A stretch of 64,000 nucleotides of DNA, taken from the NCBI RefSeq assembly GCF_014196845.1, contig NZ_JACIEM010000004.1, positions 496,001 to 560,000 on the forward strand, given 5' to 3'. The position numbers were made by a program, and so were the translations under genes. A model generated the notes under the pieces. That model was not told where the DNA came from. It saw only the letters and a list, made by a program, of their open reading frames with translations, and ran no database searches. Shown here piece by piece: positions 1-9,862 of the stretch; the first letter of the stretch is position 1; every line of letters starts with the position of its first letter. This DNA comes from Aurantimonas endophytica (GTDB lineage: Bacteria; Pseudomonadota; Alphaproteobacteria; Rhizobiales; Rhizobiaceae).

Positions 1-112
1 TCACCGTGGGTGATACGAGCAGCCTGTCGGCCGACTTCATTCGCGCCAGGATCGTTTCGGCATCCTCCTCCTCGAGCACCAAAGCGCAAAGGGCCGAGGC
101 GTCAACGAACAT
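1..112 (-). CDS. vapC: VapC-type PIN-domain toxin, N-terminal fragment
   Basis: The reverse strand encodes MFVDASALCALVLEEEDAET and continues off the left edge of the window. The early FVDASAL stretch carries the first conserved Asp of PIN-domain ribonucleases, with an acidic stretch following as in VapC toxins. The ATG at 112 overlaps the stop of the upstream antitoxin by one base (TGATG), the usual arrangement of translationally coupled toxin-antitoxin pairs. VapC proteins are site-specific, metal-dependent RNases held inactive by VapB. Only about 37 codons are visible, so the rest of the catalytic site cannot be checked. Confidence 0.8.
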   Translation of the reverse strand, partial: MFVDASALCALVLEEEDAETILARMKSADRLLVSPTV

Positions 113-393
113 CAATCATCCTCGTAGAGGCTGTCGATCCATTCTTTCGTCACCGGTAGTCCCGGGCCGCCCGCCGGATACCTGGCGCGGATCGTGCGCG
201 CGACCCTCAATCCGTTGTCGACGTAAGCCTGCGTCTGCGGGTCGACTTTCGACGGTTTCAATTCCGTCGCCGTGTTCCGCTCCAACTCAGACCGCAACGC
301 CTGGCGCACTGCCTCGGTCTTGCTGGTCTTCTTGAGCTTGGCGAGGCGGTCGGCGAGTTCGCCGACCTCGCGGTCCTTGACGTAGAGCGGCAT
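112..393 (-). CDS. vapB: VapB-type antitoxin (PSK/Rv0623-like)
   Basis: This 93-residue protein begins MPLYVKDREVGELADRLAKL, then TSKTEAVRQALRSEL. That pattern is typical of short VapB antitoxins of the Rv0623/PSK family: an N-terminal ribbon-helix-helix-like DNA-binding part with the conserved 'K-T-x-A-V-x-x-A-L' helix. The C-terminal half, ending in DSLYEDD, would be the toxin-binding tail. It lies directly upstream of the PIN-domain gene with a one-base overlap. By family knowledge the VapBC complex represses its own promoter, which should sit just upstream of position 393. The family call is strong; the exact subfamily is from memory. Confidence 0.8.
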   Translation of the reverse strand: MPLYVKDREVGELADRLAKLKKTSKTEAVRQALRSELERNTATELKPSKVDPQTQAYVDNGLRVARTIRARYPAGGPGLPVTKEWIDSLYEDD

Positions 394-508
394 GACGGCC
401 TCCGGATGGATATCCTCAAGGTAATGGGGGGATATCCCGTTGTCTAGCGGTAGGAGGTGACCGGTTGCGCATACACGCGGCGCAGCCTCAGGGCCGCGAT
501 CGCTCGAC

Positions 509-1996
509 TTACGATGTCAGCGTCCGCCGTACCGCATCGGCCCAGCCGGTCAGCTTGCGGCCGCGGGTCACCGCGTCCATCTGCGGTGTGAAGCGGCGTT
601 CGAGATGCCAGCGCTGGGCGAAGCCCGCCATGTCGGGCCAGACGCCGGCCTTCTGTCCGGCGACCCAGGCGGCGCCCAAGGCCGTCGTCTCCAGCACCAC
701 CGGCCTGTCGACCGGCGCGTCGAGAATGTCGGCGAGGCGCTGCATCGTCCAGTCCGACGCGACCATGCCACCGTCCACCCTGAGGATCGTGTCGGAGGCG
801 CCCGACCAGTCTCGCCGCATGGCGGTGAGAAGGTCGGCGGTCTGGAAGCACACGGCCTCGAGCGCGGCCCGGGCCAGTTCGTCGGGCCCGGTCTTGCGGG
901 TCAGGCCGTAGATCGCGCCGCGGGCCTCGGCGTCCCACCACGGTGCCCCGAGGCCGGTGAAGGCCGGCACCATGTAGACATCCTGGGCTTCGTCGGCCCG
1001 CGCCGCCATCGGGCCGGTCTGCTCGGCCCGGTCGACGATCTTCAGACCGTCGCGCAGCCACTGCACCGCCGCGCCGGCGACGAAGATCGAGCCCTCGAGC
1101 GCGAAGGCGGTCTTGCCGGCCAGGCGATAGGCGATCGTCGTCAGCAGCCGGTTGTGCGAGGTAATGCGCTCGGCGCCGGTGTTGAGCACGGCGAAGCAGC
1201 CGGTGCCGTAGGTGGATTTCACCATGCCGGGTTCGAAGCAGGCCTGGCCGAGCGTCGCCGCATGCTGGTCACCAGCGACGCCGCGGATCGGGATCGCCGC
1301 GCCGAACAGCGAAGCGTCGGTGGTGCCGAATTCGGCGTCGCAATCCTCGACGCTCGGCAGCAGCGCGCGCGGCACGCGAAGGAGCCGCAGCAGCTCGTCG
1401 TCCCAGTCGTTGGCCGCGATGTCGAACAGCATCGTCCGCGAGGCATTGGTGGCGTCGGTAGCGTGGACGCGGCCGCCGGTGAGGCGCCAGAGCAGGAAGG
1501 AGTCGACGGTCCCGAAGGCGAGCTTGCCGGCCTCGGCCTTCGCCCGCGCGCCGTCGACATTGTCGAGCAGCCAGGCGATCTTGGTGCCGGAGAAATACGG
1601 ATCGACGATGAGACCGGTCTTCGCGGTGATCGCCGGTTCGCTGCCTTCGGCGACGAGGCGCTGGCAGATCTCGGCGGTGCGCCGGTCCTGCCAGACGATG
1701 GCATTGTGGATCGGCTTGCCGGTGGCGCGGTCCCAGATCAGCGTCGTCTCGCGCTGGTTGGTGATGCCGAGCGCGGCGATGTCGGCTGCCGACAGCGAGG
1801 CGTCGGCGAGCGCCGAGCGGACGGTCGCGACCACCGACGACCAGATGTCTTCCGGATCGTGCTCGACCCAGCCGGAGCGGGGGAAATGCTGCGGGAATTC
1901 CTCCTGGCCCATCCCGACGACCCGGAAACCGTCGTCGAAGACGATGGCGCGGGAGGAGGTCGTGCCCTGGTCGATGGCGAGGACGTAGCCGGACAT
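509..1996 (-). CDS. glpK: Glycerol kinase
   Basis: This 495-residue FGGY-family kinase phosphorylates glycerol to sn-glycerol 3-phosphate in the cytoplasm. The N-terminus [20 protein letters not shown] is the ATP-binding phosphate-1 motif. [16 protein letters not shown] contains the catalytic-base Asp region, and [18 protein letters not shown] is the C-terminal FGGY signature. Length matches the family (about 500). I chose the ATG at 1996 because an AGGAG Shine-Dalgarno lies 7 bases upstream and the protein starts where other glycerol kinases do; the reading frame is open further 5'. It is the last gene of the glp operon, 145 bp after glpV, with a strong inverted repeat in between. Confidence 0.97.
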   Translation of the reverse strand: MSGYVLAIDQGTTSSRAIVFDDGFRVVGMGQEEFPQHFPRSGWVEHDPEDIWSSVVATVRSALADASLSAADIAALGITNQRETTLIWDRATGKPIHNAIVWQDRRTAEICQRLVAEGSEPAITAKTGLIVDPYFSGTKIAWLLDNVDGARAKAEAGKLAFGTVDSFLLWRLTGGRVHATDATNASRTMLFDIAANDWDDELLRLLRVPRALLPSVEDCDAEFGTTDASLFGAAIPIRGVAGDQHAATLGQACFEPGMVKSTYGTGCFAVLNTGAERITSHNRLLTTIAYRLAGKTAFALEGSIFVAGAAVQWLRDGLKIVDRAEQTGPMAARADEAQDVYMVPAFTGLGAPWWDAEARGAIYGLTRKTGPDELARAALEAVCFQTADLLTAMRRDWSGASDTILRVDGGMVASDWTMQRLADILDAPVDRPVVLETTALGAAWVAGQKAGVWPDMAGFAQRWHLERRFTPQMDAVTRGRKLTGWADAVRRTLTS

Positions 1997-2091
1997 TGGC
2001 AGCTCCTGAGAATACGGGTGACCCTGTCCCGGAAGTGCAGCCTCGAACGGGCGCAGGAGCAGGGGAAGGCGCATCTGCGGCGCCGATACGA

Positions 2092-2116
2092 GAAGGCCGG
2101 GAACGTCCCGGCCTTC
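2092..2116 (-). terminator. 11-bp perfect inverted repeat between glpV and glpK
   Basis: GAAGGCCGGGA and its exact complement are separated by three bases, giving a very stable hairpin just after the glpV stop and before glpK. There is no long T run on the minus strand, so it may be an attenuator or an mRNA-stabilising 3' hairpin rather than a full terminator. Such a hairpin would lower glpK expression relative to the abundant binding protein GlpV. Confidence 0.45.
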
Positions 2117-2141
2117 TGTCTTCTCTCGTGGCGTCCGCCGC

Positions 2142-3932
<1,791 letters not shown>

Positions 3933-4020
3933 GTTCACAATCCTCCCAGATGGAGCCGGTCGGTTGGTTGGCTGACCCGCGTCGACCGGTCGAGACGCGG
4001 CAGGGGCAGACGCCGTCTCG

Positions 4021-4302
4021 TCAGACGAGACGGAAGACGAGAAGAAAGAACCCGGCACAGACGGCGAGCGCGTACCAGAGCGAGAGGTCGGTGGCCCACA
4101 GCCAGCCGAGACAGATGAAGGCGGAGCCGAGCAGAGAAACGAACAGCCGGTCGCCGCGGGTGGTCTCGAAGCGCAATATGCCGACGCGCGGCGACCCGCC
4201 CGGCACGGCATACTCCCACACGCCCATGGCGGCGATCAGCGCGAAGATCACCAGGAAGAAGATCGCGGTCGGCCACGTCCAGGCCATCCAGGAAAAGTCC
4301 AT
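4021..4302 (-). CDS. glpU: GlpU, small membrane protein (DUF2160)
   Basis: A 93-residue protein with three hydrophobic segments: WTWPTAIFFLVIFALIAAMGV, FVSLLGSAFICLGWLWA, and LALAVCAGFFLLV-like near the end. This matches DUF2160, the GlpU protein of rhizobial glycerol transport operons, whose precise role in the transporter is not established. Its ATG overlaps the glpQ stop by one base (TGATG), so it is translationally coupled to the permease. The spacer to glpV is 88 bp. An accessory inner-membrane subunit is the obvious inference from conserved synteny. Confidence 0.9.
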   Translation of the reverse strand: MDFSWMAWTWPTAIFFLVIFALIAAMGVWEYAVPGGSPRVGILRFETTRGDRLFVSLLGSAFICLGWLWATDLSLWYALAVCAGFFLLVFRLV

Positions 4303-5192
4303 CACACCCTCCCCAGGGCAAAGCCCTTGGCGATGTAGTTGCGCACGAACCAGATGACGATCGCGCCGGGGATGATGGTCAGCGCCCCGGCGGCGGCGAG
4401 GACGCCCCAGTCCATGCCCGACGCCGAGACGGTGCGGGTCATGATCGCCGAGATCGGCTTGGCGTCGGTCACCGTGAGGGTCCGCGCGATCAGGAGCTCG
4501 ACCCAGGAGAACATGAAGCAGAAGAAGGCGGCGACCCCGATGCCGCTGGCGATCAGCGGCGTGAAGATCTTGAAGAAGAAGCGCGGGAAGGAATAGCCGT
4601 CGATATAGGCGGTCTCGTCGATCTCCTTCGGCACGCCGGACATGAAGCCTTCGAGAATCCACACCGCCAGCGGCACGTTGAACAGGCAGTGCGCCAGCGC
4701 CACGGCAATATGCGTGTCGATCAGGCCGAAGGCGGAGTAGAGCTGGAAGAACGGCAGCGCGAACACCGCCGGCGGCGCCATGCGATTGGTCAGAAGCCAG
4801 AAGAACAAATGCTTGTCGCCGAGGAAGCGGTAGCGCGAGAAGGCGTAGGCCGCCGGCAGCGCCACCGCCACCGAGATGATCGTGTTCATCACCACGTAGA
4901 TGATCGAGTTGATGTAGCCGTTGTACCAGGACGGATCGGTGAAGATCACCGCGTAGTTGCGCAGTGTCGGGTTCTGCGGCAGCAGCGTGAGGCCGCTCAG
5001 GATCTCCTGATTGGTCTTGAAGCTCATGTTGACCAGCCAGTAGATCGGCAGGAGCAGGAAGACGATGTAGATCGCCGGGATCAGTGCCTTCCAGCGGAAA
5101 TGCCCGGTCTTCGCCCGCGCGCGTTCCTTCAGCGCCGTCTCCGAATGGGCCGCAGCGGGCAGGCTGCGATGGGCGGTCGCCTGGTCGCTCAT
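4302..5192 (-). CDS. glpQ: Glycerol ABC transporter permease GlpQ
   Basis: This 296-residue MalG-type inner-membrane permease has six predicted membrane segments. The EAA loop reads EIDETAYIDGYSFPRFFFKIFTP, the cytoplasmic contact with the ATPases. The N-terminal 35 residues are hydrophilic (MSDQATAHRSLPAAAHSE), followed by the first membrane span IPAIYIVFLLLPIYWLV. Its start overlaps the glpP stop by four bases (ATGA), and its stop overlaps the glpU start. It pairs with GlpP to form the channel for glycerol. Not to be confused with glycerophosphodiesterase, also called GlpQ in enteric bacteria; the symbol here follows the Rhizobium transporter nomenclature. Confidence 0.92.
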   Translation of the reverse strand: MSDQATAHRSLPAAAHSETALKERARAKTGHFRWKALIPAIYIVFLLLPIYWLVNMSFKTNQEILSGLTLLPQNPTLRNYAVIFTDPSWYNGYINSIIYVVMNTIISVAVALPAAYAFSRYRFLGDKHLFFWLLTNRMAPPAVFALPFFQLYSAFGLIDTHIAVALAHCLFNVPLAVWILEGFMSGVPKEIDETAYIDGYSFPRFFFKIFTPLIASGIGVAAFFCFMFSWVELLIARTLTVTDAKPISAIMTRTVSASGMDWGVLAAAGALTIIPGAIVIWFVRNYIAKGFALGRV

Positions 5193-6076
5193 TCCGGCGC
5201 TCCCTTCATCGGCTGGTCGGTGCCGGCATTGGTCATCACCGTGTAGAACACCCAGGACAGCGCCAGGATGATCAGGAAGTAGACCAGCGACATGGCCGCC
5301 GCCTCGCCGAGATTGAACTGGCCGATCGCCAGCTTGACGAGGTCGATCGACAGGAAGGTCGTGGAGTTGCCCGGGCCACCGCCGGTGACGACGAAGGGCT
5401 CGGTGTAGATCATGAATGAGTCCATGAAGCGCAGCAGCACGGCGATGAGCAGCACGCGGCCCATCTTCGGCAACTGGATGTAGCGGAACACCGCCCAGCG
5501 CGAGGCGCCGTCGATCTTCGCTGCCTGGTAATAGGCGTCGGGGATCGACACGAGCCCGGCATAGCAGAGCAGGACGACGAGGCTCGTCCAGTGCCAGACA
5601 TCCATCAGGATGACGGTCACCCAGGCGTCGAAGGGATCCTGCACGTAATTGTAGTCGAAGCCCATCGCGGTCAGCGTGTAGCCGAGCAGCCCGATGTCGG
5701 TGCGGCCGAACACCTGCCAGATCGTGCCCACGACGTTCCACGGGATCAGCAGCGGCAGCGCCATCAGCACGAGGCAGACCGGCACGAAGATGCCTTTCTT
5801 CGGCATCGACAGGGCGACGAGGATGCCGAGCGGGATCTCGATGGCGAGGATGATCGCCGAGAAGATCAGGTTGCGCTGCAGGGCGTCGTGGAAGCGCGAC
5901 GAGGTGAGAATGTCCTGGAACCAGCTGGTGCCGGCCCAGAAGAACTGGTTGTTCCCGAACGTGTCCTGCACCGAATAATTGACCACCGTCATCAGCGGGA
6001 TCACCGCCGAGAAGGCGACCAGCAGGAGCACCGGCACGACCATGAACCAGGCTTTGTTGTTCCAGGTCTTGTCCAT
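5189..6076 (-). CDS. glpP: Glycerol ABC transporter permease GlpP
   Basis: A 295-residue MalF-type permease beginning MDKTWNNKAWFMVVPVLLLV, with six predicted transmembrane helices. The EAA-like loop is IPDAYYQAAKIDGASRWAVFRY. It lies three bases after the glpT stop and overlaps glpQ by four bases. It is the partner of GlpQ in the membrane and is served by the two ATPases GlpS and GlpT upstream. Size and order match the Rhizobium leguminosarum glpSTPQUV locus, known to import glycerol. Confidence 0.93.
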   Translation of the reverse strand: MDKTWNNKAWFMVVPVLLLVAFSAVIPLMTVVNYSVQDTFGNNQFFWAGTSWFQDILTSSRFHDALQRNLIFSAIILAIEIPLGILVALSMPKKGIFVPVCLVLMALPLLIPWNVVGTIWQVFGRTDIGLLGYTLTAMGFDYNYVQDPFDAWVTVILMDVWHWTSLVVLLCYAGLVSIPDAYYQAAKIDGASRWAVFRYIQLPKMGRVLLIAVLLRFMDSFMIYTEPFVVTGGGPGNSTTFLSIDLVKLAIGQFNLGEAAAMSLVYFLIILALSWVFYTVMTNAGTDQPMKGAPE

Positions 6077-6079
6077 GTC

Positions 6080-7153
6080 TCAGGCCCTCTCCACCAGCCA
6101 GGAATCGGCGTAGACATTGAGTGCGTGTGGCGCGAAGCGGACCGCCGCATCGGCGGGGATGGAAGCGCCTTCCGGCACGATCGCGCTGATCGGGTTGCCC
6201 GACAGCGTCGCCCGTACGATCCGTTCCGAACCGACGTCCTCCACCTTCGTGACGCTCACCGGAATGCCGTCGCCGCTCGGCACGATCTCGACGAATTCCG
6301 GCCGGATCCCGAGCTCGGTCTTCTGTCCGGCGGAGACCGGGGCGAGCCCGGCCAGCGCGATCCGCGCATCGGCGATCACCGCTTCGCCGGCCTCGAGCCG
6401 GCAGGGCAGGACGTTCATGCCGGGCGAGCCGATGAAATAGCCGACGAATGTATGCCGCGGCCGCTCGAACAGCTCTTCGGGCGTCCCGATCTGCACGACC
6501 TCGCCATCGTACATCACCACCACCTTGTCGGCGAAGGTCAGCGCCTCGGTCTGGTCGTGCGTGACGTAGATCATCGTCATTGCGAATTCGTGGTGCAGCT
6601 GCTTCAGCTCCGAGCGCAGCTGCCATTTCATGTGCGGGTCGATGACCGTCAACGGCTCGTCGAACAGGATGGCGTTGACGTCGGAGCGCACCAGGCCGCG
6701 GCCGAGCGATATCTTCTGCTTCTCGTCGGCGGTCAGGCCGCGCGCCTTGCGGTCCGCCTTCGCCTCCAGCCCGATGCGGCGGATCATGTCGCTAACGCGC
6801 GTCTGGATCTCGGCCTTGGGAAGCTTGCGGTTCTTCAGCGGGAAGGCGAGGTTCTCGCGCACCGTCATCGTGTCGTAGATCACCGGGAACTGGAAGACCT
6901 GGGCGATGTTGCGGGCTTCCGGAGTCAGCATCGTCACGTCGCGGTCGTCGAAGCGGACCTTGCCTTCCGACGGCGTCAGGAGGCCCGAGATGATGTTGAG
7001 CAGCGTGGTCTTGCCGCAGCCGGAGGGTCCGAGCAGCGCATAGGCGCCGCCGTCCTCGAAGGCGTGGTCGACCTCGCGCAGTGCGTAGGTGCCGGCCTTG
7101 GCCAGCGCCGGCGAGTAGGCGTGGCGGATATGGTCGAGGCGGATACGGGCCAT
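6080..7153 (-). CDS. glpT: Glycerol ABC transporter ATPase GlpT, degenerate signature loop
   Basis: A 357-residue MalK-type ATPase. Walker A is canonical (GPSGCGKTT, residues 42-50), the Q-loop is VFQFP, Walker B is AILFDEPLTVID (161-172) and the H-loop is VTHDQ with His199. The ABC signature that should read LSGGQ is instead LTADE (140-144), so this subunit cannot supply a normal signature to the opposite ATP site. The C-terminal TOBE/OB part (about residues 240-357) is present. It follows glpS by nine bases and precedes glpP by three. The symbol follows the rhizobial glycerol transporter, not the enteric glycerol-3-phosphate antiporter. Confidence 0.93.
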   Translation of the reverse strand: MARIRLDHIRHAYSPALAKAGTYALREVDHAFEDGGAYALLGPSGCGKTTLLNIISGLLTPSEGKVRFDDRDVTMLTPEARNIAQVFQFPVIYDTMTVRENLAFPLKNRKLPKAEIQTRVSDMIRRIGLEAKADRKARGLTADEKQKISLGRGLVRSDVNAILFDEPLTVIDPHMKWQLRSELKQLHHEFAMTMIYVTHDQTEALTFADKVVVMYDGEVVQIGTPEELFERPRHTFVGYFIGSPGMNVLPCRLEAGEAVIADARIALAGLAPVSAGQKTELGIRPEFVEIVPSGDGIPVSVTKVEDVGSERIVRATLSGNPISAIVPEGASIPADAAVRFAPHALNVYADSWLVERA

Positions 7154-7162
7154 CGTCTCTCC

Positions 7163-8239
7163 TCAGGCGGCCAGCCGCGCCGGCGCGGCGACGGCGGCGC
7201 CGTCCGGGGCGAACAGCAGGACGCGCGACGGGTCGAATGACAGCCGCACAAGCTCGCCGGCATCGAGGCGGCGCACCCCATGCACCAGTGCGATGATCCG
7301 TTCGCCGCCGAGATCGGCATGGATGAAGGTCTGCGAACCGGTGACCTCGGTCAGCACCACCGTGGCATCGAAGCCGGTGCCGTCGGTGCCGTCGAGCGTC
7401 AGCCGGTGCGGGCGGATGCCAGCGCTGTAGGCCCCGTCTGGAAGCCCGGCATGGACGGGCGCTGCCGGGAAGGCGACGCCGCCTTGCGAGGTGAAGCGGC
7501 CGGCCGCTTTGGTCAGCTGGACGACGTTAAGCGGCGGATCGGAGAAGGTGCGGGCGGTCAGGAGGTCGTGCGGCCGGTGATACACCTCGGCCGTCTCGCC
7601 GAACTGGGTGATGCGCCCCTTCGACATCGTCGCGGTGCGGCCGCCGAGCAGCAGCGCCTCGTGCGGCTCGGTGGTCGCATAGACGAACACCGCGCCGGTC
7701 TCGGCGAAGAGCCGCGGCAGTTCCTCGCGCAGTTCCTCGCGCAGCTTGTAGTCGAGATTGGCGAGCGGCTCGTCGAGCAGCACCAGCTCGGCATTCTTCA
7801 CCAGTGCGCGCGCCAGCGCCGTGCGCTGCTGCTGGCCGCCGGAAAGGTTGAGCGGCGTGCGGTCGAGGAACGGGCCGAGCTTCATCAGGTCTGCGGCCTT
7901 GCGCACCGCCGCGTCAATCTCGGGCGCAGGGCGGCGCTGGATGCGCAGCGGCGAGGCGATGTTCTCGTAGACCGTCAGCGACGGGTAGTTGATGAACTGC
8001 TGGTAGACCATGGCGACGTTGCGCTTGCGCACCGGCACGCCGGTGACATCATTGCCGTCCATGAGGACGCGCCCGCTGGTCGGCGTGTCGAGCCCGGCCA
8101 TCAGCCGCATCAGGCTGGTCTTGCCGGCGAGAGTCGGCCCGAGCAGGACGTTCAGCGATCCGCGCTCGAGCTTGAGCGATATATCGATGATGTGTTTGTC
8201 GCCGCCAACGGTGCGGCTGACGTTCTGCAATTCGAGCAA
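7163..8239 (-). CDS. glpS: Glycerol ABC transporter ATPase GlpS, TTG start, no H-loop His
   Basis: A 358-residue ATPase beginning LLELQNVSRTVGGDKHIIDI. I place the start at a TTG (8239) because GGGAGGA lies about four bases upstream and family members start exactly there; no ATG fits. Walker A is GPTLAGKTS (34-42), which satisfies GxxxxGKT but not the usual GxSGxGKS. The signature LSGGQ (132-136) and Walker B ELVLLDE (151-157) are intact. The H-loop position reads ATTEPHEA, with Thr190 where MalK-type proteins have His. With GlpT it would form one complete and one degenerate ATP site. It lies 29 bases after the glpD stop. Confidence 0.92.
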   Translation of the reverse strand: MLELQNVSRTVGGDKHIIDISLKLERGSLNVLLGPTLAGKTSLMRLMAGLDTPTSGRVLMDGNDVTGVPVRKRNVAMVYQQFINYPSLTVYENIASPLRIQRRPAPEIDAAVRKAADLMKLGPFLDRTPLNLSGGQQQRTALARALVKNAELVLLDEPLANLDYKLREELREELPRLFAETGAVFVYATTEPHEALLLGGRTATMSKGRITQFGETAEVYHRPHDLLTARTFSDPPLNVVQLTKAAGRFTSQGGVAFPAAPVHAGLPDGAYSAGIRPHRLTLDGTDGTGFDATVVLTEVTGSQTFIHADLGGERIIALVHGVRRLDAGELVRLSFDPSRVLLFAPDGAAVAAPARLAA

Positions 8240-8268
8240 ACTGTCCTCCCAGACGGCTCCCACGCGGC

Positions 8269-9768
8269 TCAGGCGGCCGCGATCCTCCGTTGTGCCTCTA
8301 ATGCGTCCATGTGCGCGGCAAGGCGCCGTGTCTCGCCAGCGTCGAAGCGCAGGCCGAGCTTGGTCCGACGCCACAGTATATCCTCGGCCGTGCGCGCCCA
8401 CTCGTGGCGGGTGAGCCAGTCTATCTCGGATTCGAACAGCCCGTGGCCGAGATCGCGGCCCGGCGCACCATGACCGGCCGCCGCCAGCGCATCGGTGCCG
8501 TAGGAGCGCGCCATCCGCCGCACGGTTCGCTCGTCGAAGGCCGGTACCGCCTGGCGCAGCCGATCCTCCAGCGCGGCCAGGCCATCGACCGCGAAATCAC
8601 CGCCGGGCAGGGGCTTGGTGCCGGTCCAGCGCTTGCCGCGGGTGCCGAGCGCGTCCTCGATCTTCGCCAGTACTTCCTCCGAGAGGACGCGGTACGTGGT
8701 GATCTTGCCGCCGAAGCAGTTGAGGACCTTCGCTTCGTCCCGCCCGCCCTCGACCTTCAGCACGTAGTCGCGCGTGGCTTCCTGCGCCTTGGATGCGCCG
8801 TCGTCATAGAGCGGACGCACCCCGGAATAGGTCCAGACGATGTCGTCCGCAGTCACCGGCTGCTTGAAATACTCGCTGGCGGCGCCGAGGAGGTAGCTGG
8901 TCTCCTCGTCCGAGATCGCCACCCTCGCCGGATCGCCTTCGTAGTCGCGGTCGGTCGTGCCGACGAGGGTGAAGTCTTCCTCGTAGGGGATCGCGAAGAT
9001 GATCCGGCCGTCCTCGTTCTGGAAGATATAGGCGCGGTCATGCTCGTAGAGCTTGCGGGTGACGATATGCGAGCCCTGCACGAGGCGGACGTGGCGCGCC
9101 TCGTTGCGCCCCATGGCGCCGCGGATGATCTCGTCCACCCAGGGACCGCCGACATTGACGAGGAAGCGTGCCGAGACGGTTCGGGTGAGCCCGGTTGCGG
9201 TGTCGCGCAGCGTGATCTGCCAGGCGCCGTCCTGGCGCCGCGCCTCCACCACCTTGGTGCGGACCATGATCGCCGCGCCGCGGTCGGCCGCGTCGCGGGC
9301 GTTGAGGACGACCAGCCGTGCATCGTCGACGCGGGCGTCGGAATATTCGAACCCCCGGTGATACTCATCCTTGAGCGGCGCGCCGAGCGGACCGTCGAGA
9401 TCCACCGTGGTGGTCGCGCGCAGCGTCTTGCGGCCGCCGATATGGTCGTAGAGGAACAAGCCGGTCCGCAGCAGCCAGGCCGGGCGCAGGCCCGCGTGAT
9501 GCGGCAGCACGAAGCGCAGCGGCCGGATGATGTGCGGGGCGATCGACCAGAGCACCTCGCGCTCCATCAGCGCATGGCGCACGAGGGAGAACTCGTAGTG
9601 CTCGAGATAGCGCAGGCCGCCATGCACCAGCTTGGTGGACCAGGACGAGGTGCCGGATGCGAGGTCGTTCATCTCGGCGAGCCCGACGCTATAGCCGCGC
9701 CCGACGGCGTCGCGGGCAATGCCGCAGCCGTTGATGCCGCCACCAATGATGAAGACGTCGAAATCCAG
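8269..9768 (-). CDS. glpD: Aerobic glycerol-3-phosphate dehydrogenase, probable CTG start
   Basis: This 499-residue FAD enzyme of the cytoplasmic membrane oxidises sn-glycerol 3-phosphate to dihydroxyacetone phosphate and passes electrons to quinone. The N-terminus DFDVFIIGGGINGCGIARDA is the dinucleotide-binding fold, followed by NDLASGTSSWSTKLVHGGLR. The first ATG in this frame (9672) would delete the FAD-binding motif. The only sensible initiator is a CTG at 9768, preceded by GGGGAGG at ideal spacing. It is the first structural gene of the operon, 94 bp after glpR, and glpS follows 29 bases later. Family identity is certain; the CTG start is an inference. Confidence 0.95.
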   Translation of the reverse strand: MDFDVFIIGGGINGCGIARDAVGRGYSVGLAEMNDLASGTSSWSTKLVHGGLRYLEHYEFSLVRHALMEREVLWSIAPHIIRPLRFVLPHHAGLRPAWLLRTGLFLYDHIGGRKTLRATTTVDLDGPLGAPLKDEYHRGFEYSDARVDDARLVVLNARDAADRGAAIMVRTKVVEARRQDGAWQITLRDTATGLTRTVSARFLVNVGGPWVDEIIRGAMGRNEARHVRLVQGSHIVTRKLYEHDRAYIFQNEDGRIIFAIPYEEDFTLVGTTDRDYEGDPARVAISDEETSYLLGAASEYFKQPVTADDIVWTYSGVRPLYDDGASKAQEATRDYVLKVEGGRDEAKVLNCFGGKITTYRVLSEEVLAKIEDALGTRGKRWTGTKPLPGGDFAVDGLAALEDRLRQAVPAFDERTVRRMARSYGTDALAAAGHGAPGRDLGHGLFESEIDWLTRHEWARTAEDILWRRTKLGLRFDAGETRRLAAHMDALEAQRRIAAA

Positions 9769-9834
9769 AAGAGCCTCCCCAGGCTTCGCAATGCAGCATT
9801 TATGTTGCCATTGCGAACGTAGCGAAGCTTATTA

Positions 9835-9861
9835 CGAAACCAAATCGAAGGTCAAACGAAA
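9835..9861 (-). promoter_or_regulatory. Candidate GlpR operator upstream of glpD
   Basis: On the minus strand this 27-bp site reads TTTCGTTTG, nine bases, then TTGGTTTCG. TTTCG direct repeats are typical of DeoR-family operators. The same two half-elements occur in front of glpR (10700-10724). It sits two bases after the glpR stop and about 65 bp before the glpD start. Confidence 0.6.
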
Positions 9862-9862
9862 T

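Noticed and set aside
3933-4211. 93-codon upstream extension of GlpV
   Set aside because: It overlaps glpU and puts the signal peptide inside the protein.
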